DNA of 64,000 nt from Natronobacterium gregoryi SP2 (GCF_000230715.2 NC_019792.1:372001-436000), one strand, 5' to 3'; shown: positions 7,557-17,465, counted from the stretch's first letter. The notes: generated by a model not told the origin, from the letters alone. A program made the numbers and translations.

Positions 7557-8264
7557 ATGACCGTCCGCCTTGGCGCAGTAACCGCCGATTGGTTCGGTCT
7601 CGCCACCGTCCGACTCGAGGGCGAGACCGGCGTGGTCGTCTACATCGACCCAGGGTCAACGAGGAATGGCCTGTTAGAGGAAGACGAGCCCCGTGATGGC
7701 GACCTGATACTGGTCTCTCACGGTCACCACTACGACCCGGAGTCGATTCGACGGGTCGCCCACGACGAGGCGATCGTCGTCGTCCACGAGGCAATCGACG
7801 TCGACGGTGCGGATCGTGCCGACGAGGCACCCGAACAACTCCCCTACGAAGTCGAGCGCGTCCGTGCCGACGAGTCGTTCGTCCTCGGACCGCTCGACCT
7901 GTATACGACGCCGGCGTACAACGACCCTGCAGGCCCCCACACCGACGATCAGGGTCGACCGTACCATCCCGAAGGAACTGGCTGTGGCTTTGGCGTCACG
8001 ATCGACGGCGTCACGGCGTTTTGGCCAGGCGACACCGACGTTCTCCCCTTCCACGAAAAGATGGCCGTGGACCTCTTCTTGCCGCCAATCGGTGGCACGT
8101 ACACCATGGATCGCCACGAAGCAGCAACTCTCGTCGAACAGATCGAACCCGGACTCGTCCTTCCGGTCCACTACGATACGTTCCCCGAGATCGAGACCGA
8201 CGAGGAGGCATTCGTCGTCGACATCGCGGACCGCGGCGTACCGGTCGTTCTCGATACCCCCTGA
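7557..8264 (+). CDS. UlaG-like MBL-fold metal-dependent hydrolase
   Basis: A 235-residue metallo-beta-lactamase-fold protein. Metal-ligand motifs are visible: SHGHHYDP (the HxHxD loop, with a His-His variation), FWPGDTD (Asp ligand) and LVLPVHYDTFPEIE (C-terminal His). IGGTYTMDRHEA is the active-site helix typical of UlaG-like hydrolases. The start MTVRLGAVTADWFG at 7557 is chosen because the 33 upstream codons do not extend the fold. The substrate is unknown. It is divergent from tfb. Confidence 0.82.
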   Translation: MTVRLGAVTADWFGLATVRLEGETGVVVYIDPGSTRNGLLEEDEPRDGDLILVSHGHHYDPESIRRVAHDEAIVVVHEAIDVDGADRADEAPEQLPYEVERVRADESFVLGPLDLYTTPAYNDPAGPHTDDQGRPYHPEGTGCGFGVTIDGVTAFWPGDTDVLPFHEKMAVDLFLPPIGGTYTMDRHEAATLVEQIEPGLVLPVHYDTFPEIETDEEAFVVDIADRGVPVVLDTP

Positions 8265-8332
8265 CCAGTCGGCGACATCCTGAGAACTCCCCGCACCCGA
8301 CGCCCGCTTGGTCCGCCTGCGCCGCTTGCGTC

Positions 8333-8366
8333 CGCCTTCGCCCGCCTTCGCCCGCCTTTGCCCGCC
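8333..8366. repeat. 10-bp tandem repeat
   Basis: About three and a half copies of CCTTCGCCCG with one substitution, in the 319-base gap after the MBL gene. The gap otherwise holds no gene I can support. Confidence 0.6.
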
Positions 8367-8583
8367 TGTCAAGGGAAGTCCTGCCTGGCACGTCGTCGCA
8401 GAACACCCGTCCGAACCGTCACGCCTCTCTTGCACGGGGATTGCCCCCTACGTCGCCAGCCTGGTGTGTGCTGTTTGCACGACGAGTCCAACACACTAGC
8501 CACCCCGTAGCGTCGACTCCGATGACAGTTCAGGTTCCCAACCGTTCACAAGAGTTAGTGTCGTCGTCGCCCACAGTTCGCCC

Positions 8584-9477
8584 ATGGACGGCCAGCGTCG
8601 GGACCAAGACGGAACCTACTGTTCGAACTGTGGGGCAACTCTCGAGCCGTCGATGACGTACTGTCCATCCTGTGGCGAACGGATCGATCGGCACGACGAC
8701 CGATCGCCGTCGAACGCCACCGACTCAGCCAGCCGGCACCGCCTCGAGTCCCGGATCGCCGCGGCAGTCCGAGACGGCTGGCGACTCGAGCACGACTTCG
8801 GGGACCACGCAGTCATGGTCCGGCGAACGTTCGGGTCCGCCGACGAACACCTGCTGGTCGCGCTTGTGACAGTCTGGTGGACGATGGGGATCGGGAACGT
8901 CCTCTATGGCACCTACAAGTACGTCGAAGACGCCGACCGGATGGTCCTTCGCACAGAACCACACGACGATGACAGCGCAGAACAAGCCTCCTTGGATTCC
9001 CACCTGCTCGGCCGTGTGACTGCTGCCGTCTGCTGGCTTACGGCCGCCGTTCTGGCGGCAATCGGGGTCGTGATCGCTGCCTCCGGCCTCTCTCCAGTAC
9101 TGTACGCGCTCGCCGCCGGATTCGCCTTCCTCGGACTGATCTCGCTCCCGTCAGTTTCGGACCGGCTCGCACGTCGTCACTCGCTTCTGACCAACGGCCG
9201 GACTCGAACAGTCGAGGAGCGAACCGTCGTCGACTACGACCGGCCCTGTACCGCCTGTTCGGAACCGGTCGGCCGTGGCCTCGAGCGGATCTATCGCGCC
9301 GAGATCAGCGTCTTCGGCTTCCCGGTGACGGGCTCCGAGGGCCGGAACTACTACTGTCGCCGGTGTGCGAACGCGGACGTTGCGAAACCCCAGCCCGCGT
9401 CACCGGGTGACCGACCGCAGGCAGAACCGGAAACTGACCTCACAAAAACGTCTACGGACCCGACGCGACTCGACTGA
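8584..9477 (+). CDS. Zinc-ribbon membrane protein, function unknown
   Basis: A 297-residue protein. Residues about 13-33 are a zinc ribbon (YCSNCGATL...YCPSCGERI). A central region contains a hydrophobic segment (VALVTVWWTMGIGNVLYGTY) and two clear membrane helices (LLGRVTAAVCWLTAAVLAAI and LYALAAGFAFLGLISL). A second set of cysteines near the C terminus (RPCTACSEPVG ... YYCRRCANAD) could bind another zinc. The tail is acidic and disordered. The architecture suggests a membrane-attached sensor or scaffold, but the function is unknown. Confidence 0.75.
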   Translation: MDGQRRDQDGTYCSNCGATLEPSMTYCPSCGERIDRHDDRSPSNATDSASRHRLESRIAAAVRDGWRLEHDFGDHAVMVRRTFGSADEHLLVALVTVWWTMGIGNVLYGTYKYVEDADRMVLRTEPHDDDSAEQASLDSHLLGRVTAAVCWLTAAVLAAIGVVIAASGLSPVLYALAAGFAFLGLISLPSVSDRLARRHSLLTNGRTRTVEERTVVDYDRPCTACSEPVGRGLERIYRAEISVFGFPVTGSEGRNYYCRRCANADVAKPQPASPGDRPQAEPETDLTKTSTDPTRLD

Positions 9478-9764
9478 CGACGGGGCAGGCGACCGTCGAA
9501 CCAATCCCGTTCGACGACTCGATCACCAAGACAGTGCGAGTGACACTGCCGGACCCCGCAGTCCCGTGGTCCTCCAAGTGTGGTCTCCATCTTCTCGTTC
9601 GCGTTCGGGTCGACCCACCACACGACGCCTCCGACCGGCGCTGCAAGCGGGGGCGACGCTCGCTCCTTCCGAACGACTACAGGAGAAACGCCCGTTGGCC
9701 GAACGGACGGTCGATCCCGGGCAGGTCCCGCCTCGAGAACGAGGGAGACGAAAACTCGCCCGAC

Positions 9765-9919
9765 AGGACGCCCATCTCGCTGAGACGCCCGGATGCAATC
9801 TACCGAAACGTCGGCTCGATCGGCGTCTAGAGGACGCCCATCTCGCTGAGACGCCCGGATGCAATCTACCGAAACGTCGGCTCGATCGGCGTCTAGAGGA
9901 CGCCCATCTCGCTGAGACG
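9765..9919. repeat. 66-bp tandem repeat overlapping the 3' end of top6A
   Basis: Two complete 66-bp units (9765-9830 and 9831-9896), identical as far as I can read, are followed by 23 bases of a third (9897-9919). The third partial unit is the last codons and stop of top6A, which reads ERLSEMGVL. The array therefore repeats the gene's end, its stop codon and following bases downstream of the gene. Confidence 0.92.
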
Positions 9920-10984
9920 TTCCGGTAGATACGTCTCCGTCACGAAGTCCAATCCGTGTGACGCAAGCGACTGCTGTTCGGACTTCTTCTCGATCTCGAG
10001 TTGCAACTCGATCTGTTCCTCCCAGTAGTCGGTCTGGAAGCGCGGGTCCGAAAGTTCACTCTCTAAGGCGTTCTTGTCCGAGTCGCTGAGCGGGTCGGTT
10101 GGCAGATCGTACTCGACGATGTCGGCCGGCTGGACGCCGATAAACTGGGCTTGCGGCGTCGCCAGGTACTCGGAGAGGTGTGCAGACTTGATCGATCCGT
10201 ACGCGACGGAGCCGTAGATGCGGTACGACCACGGGTCACCGTCGGTAAACACCGTAACGGGCAGACTGAGTTCGTCACGGAGACGCTTCGTAATCCGGCG
10301 AGTCGCACGTGCCGGTTGCCCCTTCAGGTGAACGATAAGGGCATTGTACTCCTCGTCGAACCCGTTTTCGACCAGGCGGTCGCGCATACCACCGGTTTCG
10401 ACGGCCAGGATGAAGTCGGCCTCGCAGTCGAGAAACTCGATCGTGTCTGGGTTGTTCGGGATCTGGTAGCCACCCTCGCCGACGTCTTCCTGGCAGTGGA
10501 TCTCGCGTTCGCCCCGGCGAGTCTGCTCGCGCAGGTGAAGCGGCCCCATGATCGTCGCACCCGACTCCTCTGGGCGCATATGGAAGTCCTCGCGGGTGAC
10601 TCCCGAGACGATCTCTAAATCCTCGATGAGACTGTTCGACTCGTCCTGATCCGAGAACTGGGCTTCCTCGTTATCCCAGCTCTCCGAGAGGTAATAGAGT
10701 TCACGCAGGGTCGAGGACCGGTCTTCCTCGAGTTGATCTGCGAGGAAGTCGATCGTGTAGACGGCTTTCAGGAGTTTGCGGGCACCGCGGACGGAGTTTG
10801 CCGACCGCGTCGACTCGCGGTCACCGTAGACCCAGACGTCACTGTCCTCGTCGTACTCGATGTTGTTCTTCGTCCGCGTCGGAACGGACATGTGCGGGAT
10901 CTCGCCCAGTTCGAACTGGTCGTAAAACTGTGCTGCGAGATCGATCAACTGCTCTCGTGCTTGCTCGTTGTTGTCCGCGCTCAT
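9893..10984 (-). CDS. top6A: DNA topoisomerase VI subunit A
   Basis: The 363-residue Spo11-like catalytic subunit of type IIB topoisomerase. It relaxes and decatenates DNA with subunit B. The winged-helix domain holds the active-site tyrosine in [13 protein letters not shown] (Tyr97/Tyr98). The Toprim domain shows its Glu ([12 protein letters not shown]) and the acidic pair in [20 protein letters not shown]. The ATG overlaps the top6B stop by ATGA, so the two are translationally coupled. The 3' end is repeated downstream. Confidence 0.97.
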   Translation of the reverse strand: MSADNNEQAREQLIDLAAQFYDQFELGEIPHMSVPTRTKNNIEYDEDSDVWVYGDRESTRSANSVRGARKLLKAVYTIDFLADQLEEDRSSTLRELYYLSESWDNEEAQFSDQDESNSLIEDLEIVSGVTREDFHMRPEESGATIMGPLHLREQTRRGEREIHCQEDVGEGGYQIPNNPDTIEFLDCEADFILAVETGGMRDRLVENGFDEEYNALIVHLKGQPARATRRITKRLRDELSLPVTVFTDGDPWSYRIYGSVAYGSIKSAHLSEYLATPQAQFIGVQPADIVEYDLPTDPLSDSDKNALESELSDPRFQTDYWEEQIELQLEIEKKSEQQSLASHGLDFVTETYLPERLSEMGVL

Positions 10985-13440
10985 GCTGACACCGTGAGTT
11001 TCTCGCTTTCGACTCCCTTTACATCCAGATCGAACGACGCGTCGTCGGCGACCTCGTACTCCAAGGTCGACTCGTCACCACTGTCGACGTCGGGCTCCCA
11101 CTTGACGAACCACTCGCCGTCCATCTCGACGACCGTCGCACCGTCCGAGAGAGAGGTCGGTTCGGCCGAGACGATGTCGGTCACCTCGAGCGATTCGTTC
11201 GTACTCGAGTTGTTCTCGACGACGACCGAGACCGACTTGCCGTCACCGTCTGCTTCGACCTGCCGTTCGACGAGTACGTTGTTCATGATGCGTGCGAGCG
11301 CGTCGCCGATGTCGGGTTCCTCGCGGGCGGTGACTTCGGCGACTTTCTCGGCCATCTCCGGCAGTATCTTTCCGAGGACGTTCTGTTTCTTGCGCCGTTT
11401 TTGCATCGACCGGCGCTTGTTGAGGTAGCTCTTGAGGTCGCGTGCGGCCTCGCGGATCGCGAGTTCGATCTCGTCTTCGATCTCGGGAACGTTCGCGACG
11501 GCGTCTTTCGACTCGCTCGTGAAGGGAACGTTCGTCGAGGCGACGTGGACCATGATCACCGCGGGACCGTTTGGCAGTCCCGAGCCGCCGGGCTGGTCGA
11601 GCCCGTAATTGCGCCAGCCAATCGACTTGACCACGTCCGTCGTCGCACACGCGCCGCGTTGATAGACCAGCGGGACGCGGTTCGCGAACCGCATCACGTC
11701 GGCGCTTCCCTCTGCCTGAAGTTCGCCGCCGTAGGCGATACCGGCCTCAACGATGAACGGGTCGCCGCCGTGAACCTCGGCGTCACGTGTCGCAGAGGCG
11801 TAGAAGTCGGCGTCGAACTCTTTCTCGAGGCCAGCCTCGACCAGTTCTGCAGAGATTGGTGCGAGACATCGCGTCGGTGGAGCCATGATGTCGGTCGCAC
11901 GCATCGAGTCGACGAGGTCACTGGTGGCGTCGCGATCGTTCTCGAGTTCCCGGACGAGCGGTGGGTCGTCGGGCACGGTGACCATGACGTCCCAGATCGC
12001 CTCGACGACGTTCTCGCGGGCGGTGTCACCGAAGGCGACGTCGTCGTACTCCTCGGTGAGTTCCGCAGCGCGGTCGACGGACTCCCGAACCGTATCGCGG
12101 GTGAACCGATGGCGAACGTCCTCGTCGGTCGCGTCCGCGAACCGGCCGGCGAGTCGCTCGCTGAACGCGCGGACGACCTCGTCGTCCTTGCGCGTGCTCG
12201 TCGCTTCGTCGGCGAGCGCGTACATGTCGTCGACGAGTCGCGACTCCGCGGAGTCGTCCTCGGCGTCGGCCTCCTCCGACTCCGGAACGGCGTCGATAAG
12301 CTCGAGCCAGACCGCATCGACTGCGTTCTCTCGGACGGTATCGCCGAACGTGGTTCCGTGGTCTTCCTCGACCGCTTCGGCCGCCGTATCGACGACCGCG
12401 AGCAGTTCGTGGTGGGCGATCCGGTCGTGGTCGTCGACCTCGTCGGCGATCGCCTCGGCAAAAGCAGCGGTCGCGTCCGCTCCCTTGTTGGCCGTTGCGT
12501 CGGAGACTGCAGCGTGGAGGTCGACGTCTTCGTGTGCCGCTGGCGACCGCCAGCGCATCTCGCGACCGTAGTGGCGGTCGCGGAAGGCGTCGATGATCGA
12601 GTCGGCGGTCTTTTTCCCGACGCGCGTGAACTCTTCCTGCAAAAAGCCCGAGACGGTCTGGGAGTCCGTCGCCGTCAACATCTTCATGACGGTTCCGAGT
12701 TCGACGCCGTGTGGGTGGGGTCGAATCTCCTCGGTCTCCTCGGGCAGTTGGTCGGTCGCGCGCTCGAACTTGAAGTGAGCCTGCGGTTCGCGCAGTTCGA
12801 GGCGCGCGTGCGGGTTGACGACCGCCGTGTGCTTGATGTAGTCGTGGAGTTGCTGGCGGGCGCGCATGTTGGCTTCCATCTCGAGTTCGATGCGCGTCCC
12901 GTGTGGCCGATCCCACGTGGTCGTCTCCTCGACGCTGATTTCGGGTTCGTTGTCGTCGGTGTCGACGATGAGCTCGAAGTACTGGGCTTCGCTCGAGCCC
13001 TCGGTCCGGCTGGTGATTTTCGCCGGTTTGCCGCTGGTCAACTGCGCATAAAGCACGGCGGCGGAGATACCGATCCCCTGCTGTCCGCGGGACTGTTCGC
13101 GGGCGTGAAAGCGCGATCCATACAGTAGCTTCCCGAACACTTTCGGTAGCGATTCTTTCGTCAGCCCGGGGCCGTTGTCCTCGACGATCAGCCGGTAGTA
13201 GTCACCCGCTTCCTGAATTTCGACGTAGATATCGGGTAGAATACCGGCTTCCTCGGCGGCGTCTAGGGCGTTGTCGACGGCTTCCTTGACGGCCGTGACG
13301 AGGCCTCGAGCGCCGCTGTCGAAGCCGAGCATGTGCTTGTTCTTCTCGAAGAACTCGGCGATAGAGATCGCCTGCTGACTCTCGGCCAGCTCCTCGGCGA
13401 TCCCCGGCTCGTCACCGAGTGTCGACTGAAACGACGTCAT
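10981..13440 (-). CDS. top6B: DNA topoisomerase VI subunit B
   Basis: The 819-residue ATPase subunit. The GHKL motifs are clear: [16 protein letters not shown] (N box), [11 protein letters not shown] (G1) and [16 protein letters not shown] (G2). These are followed by the H2TH and transducer domains with KxxK-like sequence near [20 protein letters not shown] and an Ig-like acidic C terminus. At 819 residues it is far longer than the roughly 600 of methanogen homologues, because of an acidic insert (about residues 315-515) carrying two related motifs, [14 protein letters not shown] and [14 protein letters not shown]. An ATG one codon earlier (13443) is also possible. Confidence 0.96.
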   Translation of the reverse strand: MTSFQSTLGDEPGIAEELAESQQAISIAEFFEKNKHMLGFDSGARGLVTAVKEAVDNALDAAEEAGILPDIYVEIQEAGDYYRLIVEDNGPGLTKESLPKVFGKLLYGSRFHAREQSRGQQGIGISAAVLYAQLTSGKPAKITSRTEGSSEAQYFELIVDTDDNEPEISVEETTTWDRPHGTRIELEMEANMRARQQLHDYIKHTAVVNPHARLELREPQAHFKFERATDQLPEETEEIRPHPHGVELGTVMKMLTATDSQTVSGFLQEEFTRVGKKTADSIIDAFRDRHYGREMRWRSPAAHEDVDLHAAVSDATANKGADATAAFAEAIADEVDDHDRIAHHELLAVVDTAAEAVEEDHGTTFGDTVRENAVDAVWLELIDAVPESEEADAEDDSAESRLVDDMYALADEATSTRKDDEVVRAFSERLAGRFADATDEDVRHRFTRDTVRESVDRAAELTEEYDDVAFGDTARENVVEAIWDVMVTVPDDPPLVRELENDRDATSDLVDSMRATDIMAPPTRCLAPISAELVEAGLEKEFDADFYASATRDAEVHGGDPFIVEAGIAYGGELQAEGSADVMRFANRVPLVYQRGACATTDVVKSIGWRNYGLDQPGGSGLPNGPAVIMVHVASTNVPFTSESKDAVANVPEIEDEIELAIREAARDLKSYLNKRRSMQKRRKKQNVLGKILPEMAEKVAEVTAREEPDIGDALARIMNNVLVERQVEADGDGKSVSVVVENNSSTNESLEVTDIVSAEPTSLSDGATVVEMDGEWFVKWEPDVDSGDESTLEYEVADDASFDLDVKGVESEKLTVSA

Positions 13441-13586
13441 CATCTCCCTGTACTAACGGTGGGGCTAAAAGGTGTGTGTTACCGGAGTGAAAGTGATCGC
13501 AGCGCCGGCAGCCGCCACGTATCGGCGGAATACCCCCGCACAAAGGTTTAACCACGCGCGAAACTTTGTCCTACACGAGAGGACAT

Positions 13587-14219
13587 ATGAATCCAGACGA
13601 CACCGACGACCACGGGGGAAAAGAGGACGCCAGCGACCTCGAGTCCGACCGGGAGCCGGCGTTCGACGAGGAGACAGAAGAGCGAATTCGGACGACGGCT
13701 GCCGAAGAAGTCGACCAGCGGATCGTCGACCTGCTCTCGTGGATTCTGGACACGGAGACGCGGGCGAAGATCTACGTGCATTCGCTCGCGAACCCGGGCA
13801 GCACGTCGGAGGAGATCGCGAAAGGGACAGGTCTCTATCCCAGTACCGTCCGGGAGGCGCTGGCCGAACTCCACGACGAGGAACGCGTCACGCGCGAAAA
13901 GCGAGCCAGCGAGGGAGCCGGTAACAACCCCTACGAGTACACGGCGATCCAGCCCAGCGAACTCGTCGGCGGCGTCGTCGACCAGGTACAGCAGGAATTG
14001 AACGCGATCGTCACGCTCGATCAGGTTTTCGACCGCGACGAGGACGATCCGTCCGAACCCGCGTTCGGCGAAGACGCCGAACCAGTCACGATCACTGTCG
14101 ACGACACCGGCCCGTTCGAAGACGACGAGACGAACGTCGACGTCGCCGCTACGGAGCCCGAACCGGACGAGAAAGACGAGTCAGAACCCTCATCCGACGA
14201 CGAACCCGTCGACGAGTGA
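13587..14219 (+). CDS. Winged-helix transcriptional regulator
   Basis: A 210-residue protein with an acidic N terminus, a winged helix-turn-helix in the middle (TETRAKIYVHSLANPGSTSE, EIAKGTGLYPSTVREALAEL, EERVTREKR) and a long acidic disordered tail after about residue 145. The fold resembles ArsR/TrmB-type regulators. It is divergent from top6B-top6A, sharing a 146-bp intergenic region, so it might regulate that operon or itself (inference). A GAGAGGA sequence just before the ATG is a good ribosome-binding site and fixes the start. Confidence 0.82.
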   Translation: MNPDDTDDHGGKEDASDLESDREPAFDEETEERIRTTAAEEVDQRIVDLLSWILDTETRAKIYVHSLANPGSTSEEIAKGTGLYPSTVREALAELHDEERVTREKRASEGAGNNPYEYTAIQPSELVGGVVDQVQQELNAIVTLDQVFDRDEDDPSEPAFGEDAEPVTITVDDTGPFEDDETNVDVAATEPEPDEKDESEPSSDDEPVDE

Positions 14220-14220
14220 C

Positions 14221-14304
14221 GCAGACGGGTTACTGTCCCGGCGATCCGGCGCAACCGCCACCCGAGACAGTTCCACTGGGAAGCCAGGACAGCAATCCGT
14301 ATCA
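14221..14304. repeat. Palindromic repeat, family B, copy 1 (diverged core)
   Basis: Ends match the family: ACGGGTTACTGT on the left and GGACAGCAATCCGTATCA on the right, with the CCGGCGCAACCGCC arm still present but its partner arm lost. It fills the gap between two convergent genes. Its terminal TATCA contains the stop codon (TGA on the minus strand, 14302-14304) of the M24-fold gene. Confidence 0.75.
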
Positions 14305-15408
14305 CTCCTCGAGCTCCAGAACGCCCGGTCGCTCGAGTTCGAGTGGCCGGTCTTCGCCGACGGCCTCGACGGTCGTCGTCGGCCAGCGGTCGCTTGCGGT
14401 GAGTACCTCGAACCCCTCGGCGGTCACCAGTACGGTATCTTCGCTTTTTGCCCCCTGAACCGTCGGGTTCCAGGCGTAGGCCATCGGTATCTCGACGGAT
14501 GTCTCGCGGTCTGGTGTCGCGACCCACTCCCGGCCGTCGAACCCCGCAGCCCCACCCTGATGGTGACGCTCCCACTCACCAGCGTGACCGACGACCTCGT
14601 AGGCGTCCTGGATCGCCTCGAAGACATCGCCCGCGGTTCCCTGCTTCTCACCAGTTGCAGCCTCCTGTGTCGCCACGAGCGCCGTCGCCTCGACGGTCGC
14701 TGCGGCCTCGTGGCGCTCTTCGAGCCACGCGGGCGGATCGAAGGCGACGGTCCGCGTGCAGCTCGCGTGAAGGCCGTTGCGCTGTGCGGTCACCGAGACG
14801 AGCGCGTAGTCGCCGAGCTCTGTCCGCTTCGGCGTGTAGTGGCGGTACTGCTGGGCGCGTTCGGCGCCACCGACGAGGACGACCGGAGCCTCGATCTCAC
14901 GGGCCGAGAGGGCGACCCGTAGCGCAGACGCGACCTCGTGTTCGGTGTCGCCGGACTGGAGCTCCCGACAGACCGCCTCGACGGCCGCCGCAGTCTCCCG
15001 ACCCAGTTCACGGTATCGCTCCCGGTCGCGTTCGGTCAGCGGCTGGCGCAACCTCGTCGGATCGACCGTCTCGGTCCCCGGTGTGTCGATGTCTGTCGCT
15101 GCCCGTCCGTCGACGTGGTCGGCGAGTGCCCCGCCCAGCGACGATTCCTGCCACGGGAACCGTTCGGTCGAGATCTCCTCGTCCTCGAGGTCGGGAAGCT
15201 CTTCGTCGACGATCCGCTCGAGTTCGACGTTAGTCGCCAGCAGTCGAAACCCACCGTCGTAGCCGATCGCCGCGACGCCACTGTCGCTTTCGCGGTCGAC
15301 GACGTTGGAACCGCCCGTCAGCCAGGCGAAACTGTTCGGCCGGGCGAACCAGACCGAATCGAGCCCGTTCTCTTCGAGGTACGACTCGAGTCGCTCGCGT
15401 TTCTCCAT
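14302..15408 (-). CDS. M24-family (Xaa-Pro peptidase-like) protein, probably non-catalytic
   Basis: A 368-residue protein with a creatinase N-terminal domain (ERLESYLEENGLDSVWFARP, SFAWLTGGSNVVDRES) and a pita-bread M24 domain. At the places where peptidases have metal-binding Asp residues (usual form DVGAxxxGYxSDxTRT) this protein reads ALVSVTAQRNGLHASCTRTV, so both Asp ligands are absent. The expected later Glu motif reads GAKSEDTVLVTAEGFEVLT. It may be a regulatory or binding relative. The start MEKRERLESYL at 15408 is preferred to 15471. Its stop lies inside a family-B repeat. Confidence 0.82.
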   Translation of the reverse strand: MEKRERLESYLEENGLDSVWFARPNSFAWLTGGSNVVDRESDSGVAAIGYDGGFRLLATNVELERIVDEELPDLEDEEISTERFPWQESSLGGALADHVDGRAATDIDTPGTETVDPTRLRQPLTERDRERYRELGRETAAAVEAVCRELQSGDTEHEVASALRVALSAREIEAPVVLVGGAERAQQYRHYTPKRTELGDYALVSVTAQRNGLHASCTRTVAFDPPAWLEERHEAAATVEATALVATQEAATGEKQGTAGDVFEAIQDAYEVVGHAGEWERHHQGGAAGFDGREWVATPDRETSVEIPMAYAWNPTVQGAKSEDTVLVTAEGFEVLTASDRWPTTTVEAVGEDRPLELERPGVLELEE

Positions 15409-15509
15409 GGCGGGTGCTCGAGAAGAACGCTCTTGAATGCGACGAACCGGGGCTGGACCGACGACGGGCAACCTAAGTACGACGGCTCCTAATCGTCGGT
15501 CGAACGACC

Positions 15510-16364
15510 GTGTCGTCTGACACTACTCCCCGTCCAGGTGTTCGTTCGCTGATCGACCGCCTCGGCTACCACCACCTGCTCGCTTCGACACTGGTGCTGG
15601 TCACCGCGACGATCCTGCTGGGCGTCGCCGCGAAAGCGACCGGGTCGGGACTGGCGTGTGAAGCGAACTGGCCGCAGTGTGACGCAGGGCCGTACAATCT
15701 GTTCCCCGCGAATCTCCCGAGTTTCTACGAGTGGTTCCACCGCTTCGTCGCCATGTTCGCCGGTTTCGCGATCATCGGCTCCGCCGTCACCGCCTGGCGT
15801 ACCCCGACCGTCGACAGGCGCGTAACCGCACTCGTCGTCCTCGGAATGATCCTGACGCCGATCCAGGTCGTCCTCGGCTGGCAAACCGTCGCACAGTACA
15901 CGATGGACATCCTGTCGCTGCACTTCTGGACGGCCGTGCTCATCTTCGGGCTGTTCGTGGTCGCGACCGTCCTGGTCTGGGAACACCGGCTCCGGGCGAG
16001 CCACGTGACCGGCGCGCTCGCGCTCGGGGCCGCTGCCGTCCCCTTCCACGTCCTCCTCAGTCCCCCGATCATCGCTGACGTCTCGAGTTACTCGGCGACG
16101 GTCCAGATGCTCCAGTACGGTGTGACACTCGCCGTCGTCGCCGCCGCCATCGTCGCCCCGATGGTCGGTCGACGGCAACTCGAGGACGGTCGTCTGACCG
16201 GCTACCTCTCCGGGACGGGTGTCTTCGCACTCGTGGTCGTCTTCCTCGGCCGACAGACCGGCATGGCGGTCAGTGCGACGCTCGATCTACTGTACGTCGT
16301 CACTGCCGGCGTCCTCCTGATTGCCTTCCTGGCGGGCATCGTCCTCGTTCGACGCCGCACGTAG
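15510..16364 (+). CDS. ctaA: Heme A synthase (CtaA/Cox15 family)
   Basis: A 284-residue membrane protein that oxidises heme O to heme A for terminal oxidases. It has about eight hydrophobic helices. Conserved features are TGSGLACEANWPQC (the loop cysteine pair), EWFHRFVAMFAGF (heme-ligand His), VVLGWQTVAQYTM and LSLHFWTAVLIFG (a second His). It starts with GTG at 15510. No cox genes are nearby, so the oxidase it serves is elsewhere. It is divergent from the M24-fold gene. Confidence 0.9.
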   Translation: MSSDTTPRPGVRSLIDRLGYHHLLASTLVLVTATILLGVAAKATGSGLACEANWPQCDAGPYNLFPANLPSFYEWFHRFVAMFAGFAIIGSAVTAWRTPTVDRRVTALVVLGMILTPIQVVLGWQTVAQYTMDILSLHFWTAVLIFGLFVVATVLVWEHRLRASHVTGALALGAAAVPFHVLLSPPIIADVSSYSATVQMLQYGVTLAVVAAAIVAPMVGRRQLEDGRLTGYLSGTGVFALVVVFLGRQTGMAVSATLDLLYVVTAGVLLIAFLAGIVLVRRRT

Positions 16365-16382
16365 CCACCGATCGAACGCTTT

Positions 16383-16874
16383 TCATCCGAAAACGGCGAC
16401 CAGCGTTGCCGCGATGACGACCGAACCGACGCCCAGCGCCAGCAGCGCATAGTTCGCGACCGGATTCGCTGCACGCGTCACCTCGAGTGAGTAGTGTCGA
16501 CTCGAGATCGGCCAGAACGGACGGATTCCCATCGGTGTCAGCACGTCGGCGAGCAGGTGCGAGACGATCGACAGCGTGCCGACGACGAACGCGAACGTGA
16601 CGAGGGCAGTTCCGGCGAGCGGCGATCCCGGTTCGACCAGCACGGCCGCCAGGGCGGCCATCGTGACACCGACGAGCAGGGCGAAGGCGACGGTGTGTGT
16701 CGGCCCGCGGTGGGCTACCAGCGGCAGTCGGTGGTCGAGGTCGGGCACCGTCGATAGCGACACACAGACGAACGCGCCGACGAGTGCGACGCCGTCTCCA
16801 CCGAACAGGGCGACGGCAGTTCCGAGCGGCGCGTACACGAGGAGTGCAGCGCCGTAGTGGCCGGCCTGGTACAT
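16383..16874 (-). CDS. YdjM/DUF457-type membrane metal-dependent hydrolase
   Basis: A 163-residue integral membrane protein with about four helices. It has the family pattern of His/Asp in loops: MYQAGHYGAALLVYAPLG, STVPDLDHRLPLVAHRGPTH (PDLDH and HRGPTH) and VSHLLADVLTPMGIRPFWP. The family is annotated as metal-dependent hydrolase, and the substrate is unknown. The start at 16874 fits a TATA box 28 nt upstream (leaderless). A longer form from 17015 would begin with a promoter-like, non-coding stretch. Confidence 0.85.
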   Translation of the reverse strand: MYQAGHYGAALLVYAPLGTAVALFGGDGVALVGAFVCVSLSTVPDLDHRLPLVAHRGPTHTVAFALLVGVTMAALAAVLVEPGSPLAGTALVTFAFVVGTLSIVSHLLADVLTPMGIRPFWPISSRHYSLEVTRAANPVANYALLALGVGSVVIAATLVAVFG

Positions 16875-16897
16875 CAACTCCGTCTCTGCGAACGCGG

Positions 16898-16907
16898 CGT
16901 ATAAATC
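16898..16907 (-). promoter_or_regulatory. TATA element of the YdjM-type gene
   Basis: GATTTATACG on the minus strand is centred 28 nt before the ATG at 16874, which supports both a leaderless transcript and the choice of start. Confidence 0.6.
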
Positions 16908-16992
16908 CAGCGTCACGACGTTGACCGGACGGGCACACGGCAGCGAGCGGTGAAACGGGAACCGCCGATCCTTTTTTGCCGGCGAGCTAAGA

Positions 16993-17397
16993 ATGAGTAT
17001 GCGGACGAGCCTCACGATTCCCGACGAGACGCTGGCCGAATTCGATCGAACCTGGCAGGCAGAAGGGTTAGACTCTCGCTCCCGCGCGGTTCGCGAGGCG
17101 ATCCAGGAGTACGTCGAGTCTCACCACACTGTAGAGCGAGCGCGAGGCACCGTCGCAGCGACTATCGTTTTCGACTACGTCCACGACGAAGTCATCGAAG
17201 ACCTCCACGAGATCCAACACGAGTTCCAGTCGGTGATCGACACGAACTGCCACGTCCACCACGGCGAGTGGTGTCTCGAGGCGATCTTCTGTCACGGCGC
17301 GGCCGAGGAGATCCGATCGCTGGTCTACCGGCTAAAAGACTTCGACGCCGTCAGCCGCGTCTCGGTGACGCTGTTACGATCTGACGGCGAGTACTGA
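16993..17397 (+). CDS. nikR: NikR-type nickel-responsive / CopG-family regulator
   Basis: A 134-residue DNA-binding regulator. The N-terminal ribbon-helix-helix reads MRTSLTIPDETLAEFDRTWQ and RSRAVREAIQEYVES. The C-terminal ACT-like domain carries the NikR metal site: the pattern TNCHVHHGEWCLEAIFCHG gives the His-x-His and Cys ligands corresponding to H87, H89 and C95 of the E. coli protein. The target genes are not in the window, since no nickel transporter or nickel enzyme is adjacent. Confidence 0.85.
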   Translation: MSMRTSLTIPDETLAEFDRTWQAEGLDSRSRAVREAIQEYVESHHTVERARGTVAATIVFDYVHDEVIEDLHEIQHEFQSVIDTNCHVHHGEWCLEAIFCHGAAEEIRSLVYRLKDFDAVSRVSVTLLRSDGEY

Positions 17398-17465
17398 TGG
17401 TCCTTCTCGCGTCCGAGTCGATCGACACCGCGACCGTTATTTGAGCGGTTCCCCTCCACTCACCC

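Noticed and set aside
8321-8370. CGCCTT repeats considered as a CRISPR or short array
   Set aside because: The units are 10 bp without spacers, so this is a microsatellite-like tract.
11401-13128. 575-codon plus-strand frame inside top6B
   Set aside because: It is antisense to a fully conserved topoisomerase gene. Such frames are common opposite GC-rich haloarchaeal genes.
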